Positions 5,792 to 6,575 of a DNA stretch of 6,575 nucleotides are shown here, in pieces. The stretch covers positions 1 through 6,575 of the forward strand of contig RFIO01000479.1 of NCBI GenBank assembly GCA_003695205.1. Reading direction: 5' to 3'. The stretch comes from Deltaproteobacteria bacterium. Lineage in GTDB: Bacteria; Desulfobacterota; Desulfuromonadia; Desulfuromonadales; Geothermobacteraceae. A model generated the notes under the pieces. The model was given only the letters and a program-made list of their open reading frames with translations. It ran no database searches and had not been told where the DNA came from. Made by a program: the position numbers and the translations under genes. Positions within the stretch are counted from its first letter, which is position 1, and each line of letters starts with the position of its first letter.

Positions 5792-5794
5792 CCC

Positions 5795-6292
5795 ATGCCG
5801 CAGGAAATGAAGGTTCAGGAAGCCATCCGCATGATTCTTCAGACCAAGAAAAATCTCTACGACTTCTACAGGACCGCAGCCATGCGCAGCGAGCGCCCCT
5901 CGGGCAAAGCCGTATTCGAGCGGCTGGCGCGCGAGGTGCGGGCCAACATGGAGCAGTTCTTTCCCCTCTATTTCGGCCAGGATCTCGGCACCTTCGAACA
6001 GTTCATGGCCACGGCGCCCAACAGAGGCTCGCACCTGATGCAGGTGCTCGATGAAGCGGTCGGTGAAGAACTGAACCATCGCCTCGCCCGCGAGCTGGCG
6101 CTGCGCGAAGAAGAGGAACTGGAACATCAGCTGCGCCTGACCGCCGCCCGGGTGGTCGATCCGGTCGCCCGCCAGATTCTCGAACGTGCCGCCGATCAGA
6201 CCCGCGACCACTTTGCCCTGATCGAGTCGGAGTACGCCCGCACCATGGGCATGGTGCACGAGACCGACATCGACACCTACGTGCGTGAATAG
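5795..6292 (+). CDS. Ferritin-like (rubrerythrin-type) four-helix protein with apparently eroded diiron site
   Basis: A 165-residue, almost wholly helical soluble protein with no signal peptide. The layout is that of the ferritin/rubrerythrin fold: two helix pairs with matching registers, NLYDFYRTAA...FERLAREVRANMEQFF (residues 20-56) and EEELEHQLRLTAA...ILERAADQTRDHFALIE (106-144). There is no C-terminal rubredoxin-type Cys motif. In diiron members each pair supplies Glu, then ExxH. By hand alignment the first pair has Lys18 and Val48/Asn51 in those places, and the second has Glu107 and Thr136/His139, so only two of six ligands seem kept. It may therefore be a structural or regulatory relative, not an oxidase or peroxidase; the alignment register is the main uncertainty. 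It has a very strong ribosome binding site, its own candidate promoter with a palindrome, and an intrinsic terminator. A role in iron or oxidative-stress handling is inferred from the fold only. Confidence 0.7.
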   Translation: MPQEMKVQEAIRMILQTKKNLYDFYRTAAMRSERPSGKAVFERLAREVRANMEQFFPLYFGQDLGTFEQFMATAPNRGSHLMQVLDEAVGEELNHRLARELALREEEELEHQLRLTAARVVDPVARQILERAADQTRDHFALIESEYARTMGMVHETDIDTYVRE

Positions 6293-6314
6293 CCCATAAC
6301 CCGTTCCCGGTTTC

Positions 6315-6342
6315 TTGACCCGGCACCCGGCGATGCTACAAT
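6315..6342 (+). promoter_or_regulatory. Sigma70-type promoter for radC, nested in the upstream terminator
   Basis: TTGACC (6315-6320) and TACAAT (6337-6342) are 16 bases apart and each matches five of six consensus positions, the best promoter in the window. The -10 box is exactly the loop of the terminator hairpin of the preceding gene. Transcription would start near 6349, inside the right arm of that hairpin, so the radC transcript itself cannot form it. Confidence 0.65.
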
Positions 6343-6361
6343 GCGTTGCCGGGTGTTTTTT
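6324..6361 (+). terminator. Rho-independent terminator after the ferritin-like gene
   Basis: The left arm CACCCGGCGATGC (6324-6336) pairs with the right arm GCGTTGCCGGGTG (6343-6355) over 13 positions, two of them G-U, closing a six-base loop TACAAT and followed by six Ts (6356-6361). It starts 31 bases after the ferritin-like stop. Confidence 0.88.
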
Positions 6362-6390
6362 CGACTCCAACAGACGAAAGGAGGGCATGG

Positions 6391-6575
6391 ATGCGCTCCA
6401 TCAAGAACTGGCCCGAAGATGAGCGGCCAAGAGAGAAACTGCTGCGTCGCGGCCCCGAAAGCCTGAGCGACGCCGAACTTCTGGCGCTGGTCCTGCGCAC
6501 CGGCGATGCCGCCAGCGGCACCAGCGCCCTGGACCAGGCGCGCGAGCTGCTGGCCCGTTTCGGCAGCCTGCGCCG
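6391..6575 (+). CDS. radC: RadC/YicR family protein (JAB-type), N-terminal part only
   Basis: The first 61 codons are present; the gene runs off the right edge. Family members are about 220-230 residues, so the C-terminal MPN/JAB metalloprotease-like domain is outside the window. What is visible is the family's N-terminal helix-hairpin-helix region with its diagnostic opening IKNWPEDERPREKLLRRGPESLSDAELLALVLRTG (shown here in part of residues 4-38), then ALDQARELLARFGSL. The start is ATG 6391, six bases after a strong AAAGGAGG (6377-6384); the ATG at 6387 is in another frame and stops after 11 codons. The gene has its own promoter upstream. Historically linked to DNA repair, but the biochemical role of RadC remains unclear. 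The spacing before the gene rules out tight coupling with its neighbour. Confidence 0.93.
   Translation, partial: MRSIKNWPEDERPREKLLRRGPESLSDAELLALVLRTGDAASGTSALDQARELLARFGSLR

Noticed and set aside
5669..5794. Upstream extension of the ferritin-like frame
   Set aside because: It begins inside the terminator T-run and covers the promoter and palindrome; the ATG at 5795 has a near-perfect ribosome binding site.
5747..6388. Minus-strand frame of 213 codons opposite the ferritin-like gene
   Set aside because: The plus-strand gene has a ten-base ribosome binding site, a ferritin-like pattern and a terminator; the antisense frame would cross the radC promoter and has no supporting signal.
1..6575. 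CRISPR array, tRNA or rRNA genes, insertion sequences, toxin-antitoxin or defence modules
   Set aside because: No spaced direct repeats, tRNA-like folds, transposase motifs, flanking inverted repeats or toxin-sized gene pairs were seen; coding style is uniform across the window.

Overview
This GC-rich window carries eight protein genes packed almost end to end, with no RNA gene, insertion sequence, prophage or CRISPR array visible. Its makeup suggests a deltaproteobacterium of the Desulfuromonadia (the Geobacter/Desulfuromonas side). The clues are a PcnB-type nucleotidyltransferase, a PilZ protein of the kind common in deltaproteobacteria, a periplasmic CXXCH c-type cytochrome, and an M23 peptidase whose layout I associate with that group. 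The taxonomic call is inference from protein resemblance, not from a marker gene.

Layout. Bases 1-986, minus strand, hold the first 328 codons of a poly(A) polymerase/tRNA nucleotidyltransferase (pcnB) that runs off the left edge. Everything else is on the plus strand. An 84-bp divergent spacer separates pcnB from miaA (1071-2021), a tRNA dimethylallyltransferase of a non-canonical subtype. miaA overlaps by an ATGA a family 2 glycosyltransferase (2018-3277). Then come a small PilZ c-di-GMP receptor (3324-3698) and a membrane-anchored M23 metallopeptidase with a GTG start (3765-5072). These four genes have no terminator between them and may be read as one unit, with a possible extra promoter before the PilZ gene.

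The next two genes look like independent units. A diheme cytochrome c built from a duplicated domain (5141-5614) has a good sigma70-type promoter and a textbook intrinsic terminator. A ferritin-like helical protein with an apparently eroded diiron site (5795-6292) has its own candidate promoter, overlapped by a perfect 14-bp palindrome. The window ends in the first 61 codons of radC (6391 onward).

How they fit together: pcnB and miaA are RNA-processing genes. The glycosyltransferase, PilZ protein and peptidase point to the cell envelope, with c-di-GMP as a possible input. The cytochrome and ferritin-like protein point to periplasmic electron transfer and to redox or iron handling, though the latter may no longer bind metal. 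I see no compact novel defence or mobile system. The most unusual features are at small scale: a terminator hairpin whose loop is exactly the -10 box of the radC promoter, the eroded ferritin-like site, the duplicated cytochrome, and the divergent MiaA coupled to a glycosyltransferase.
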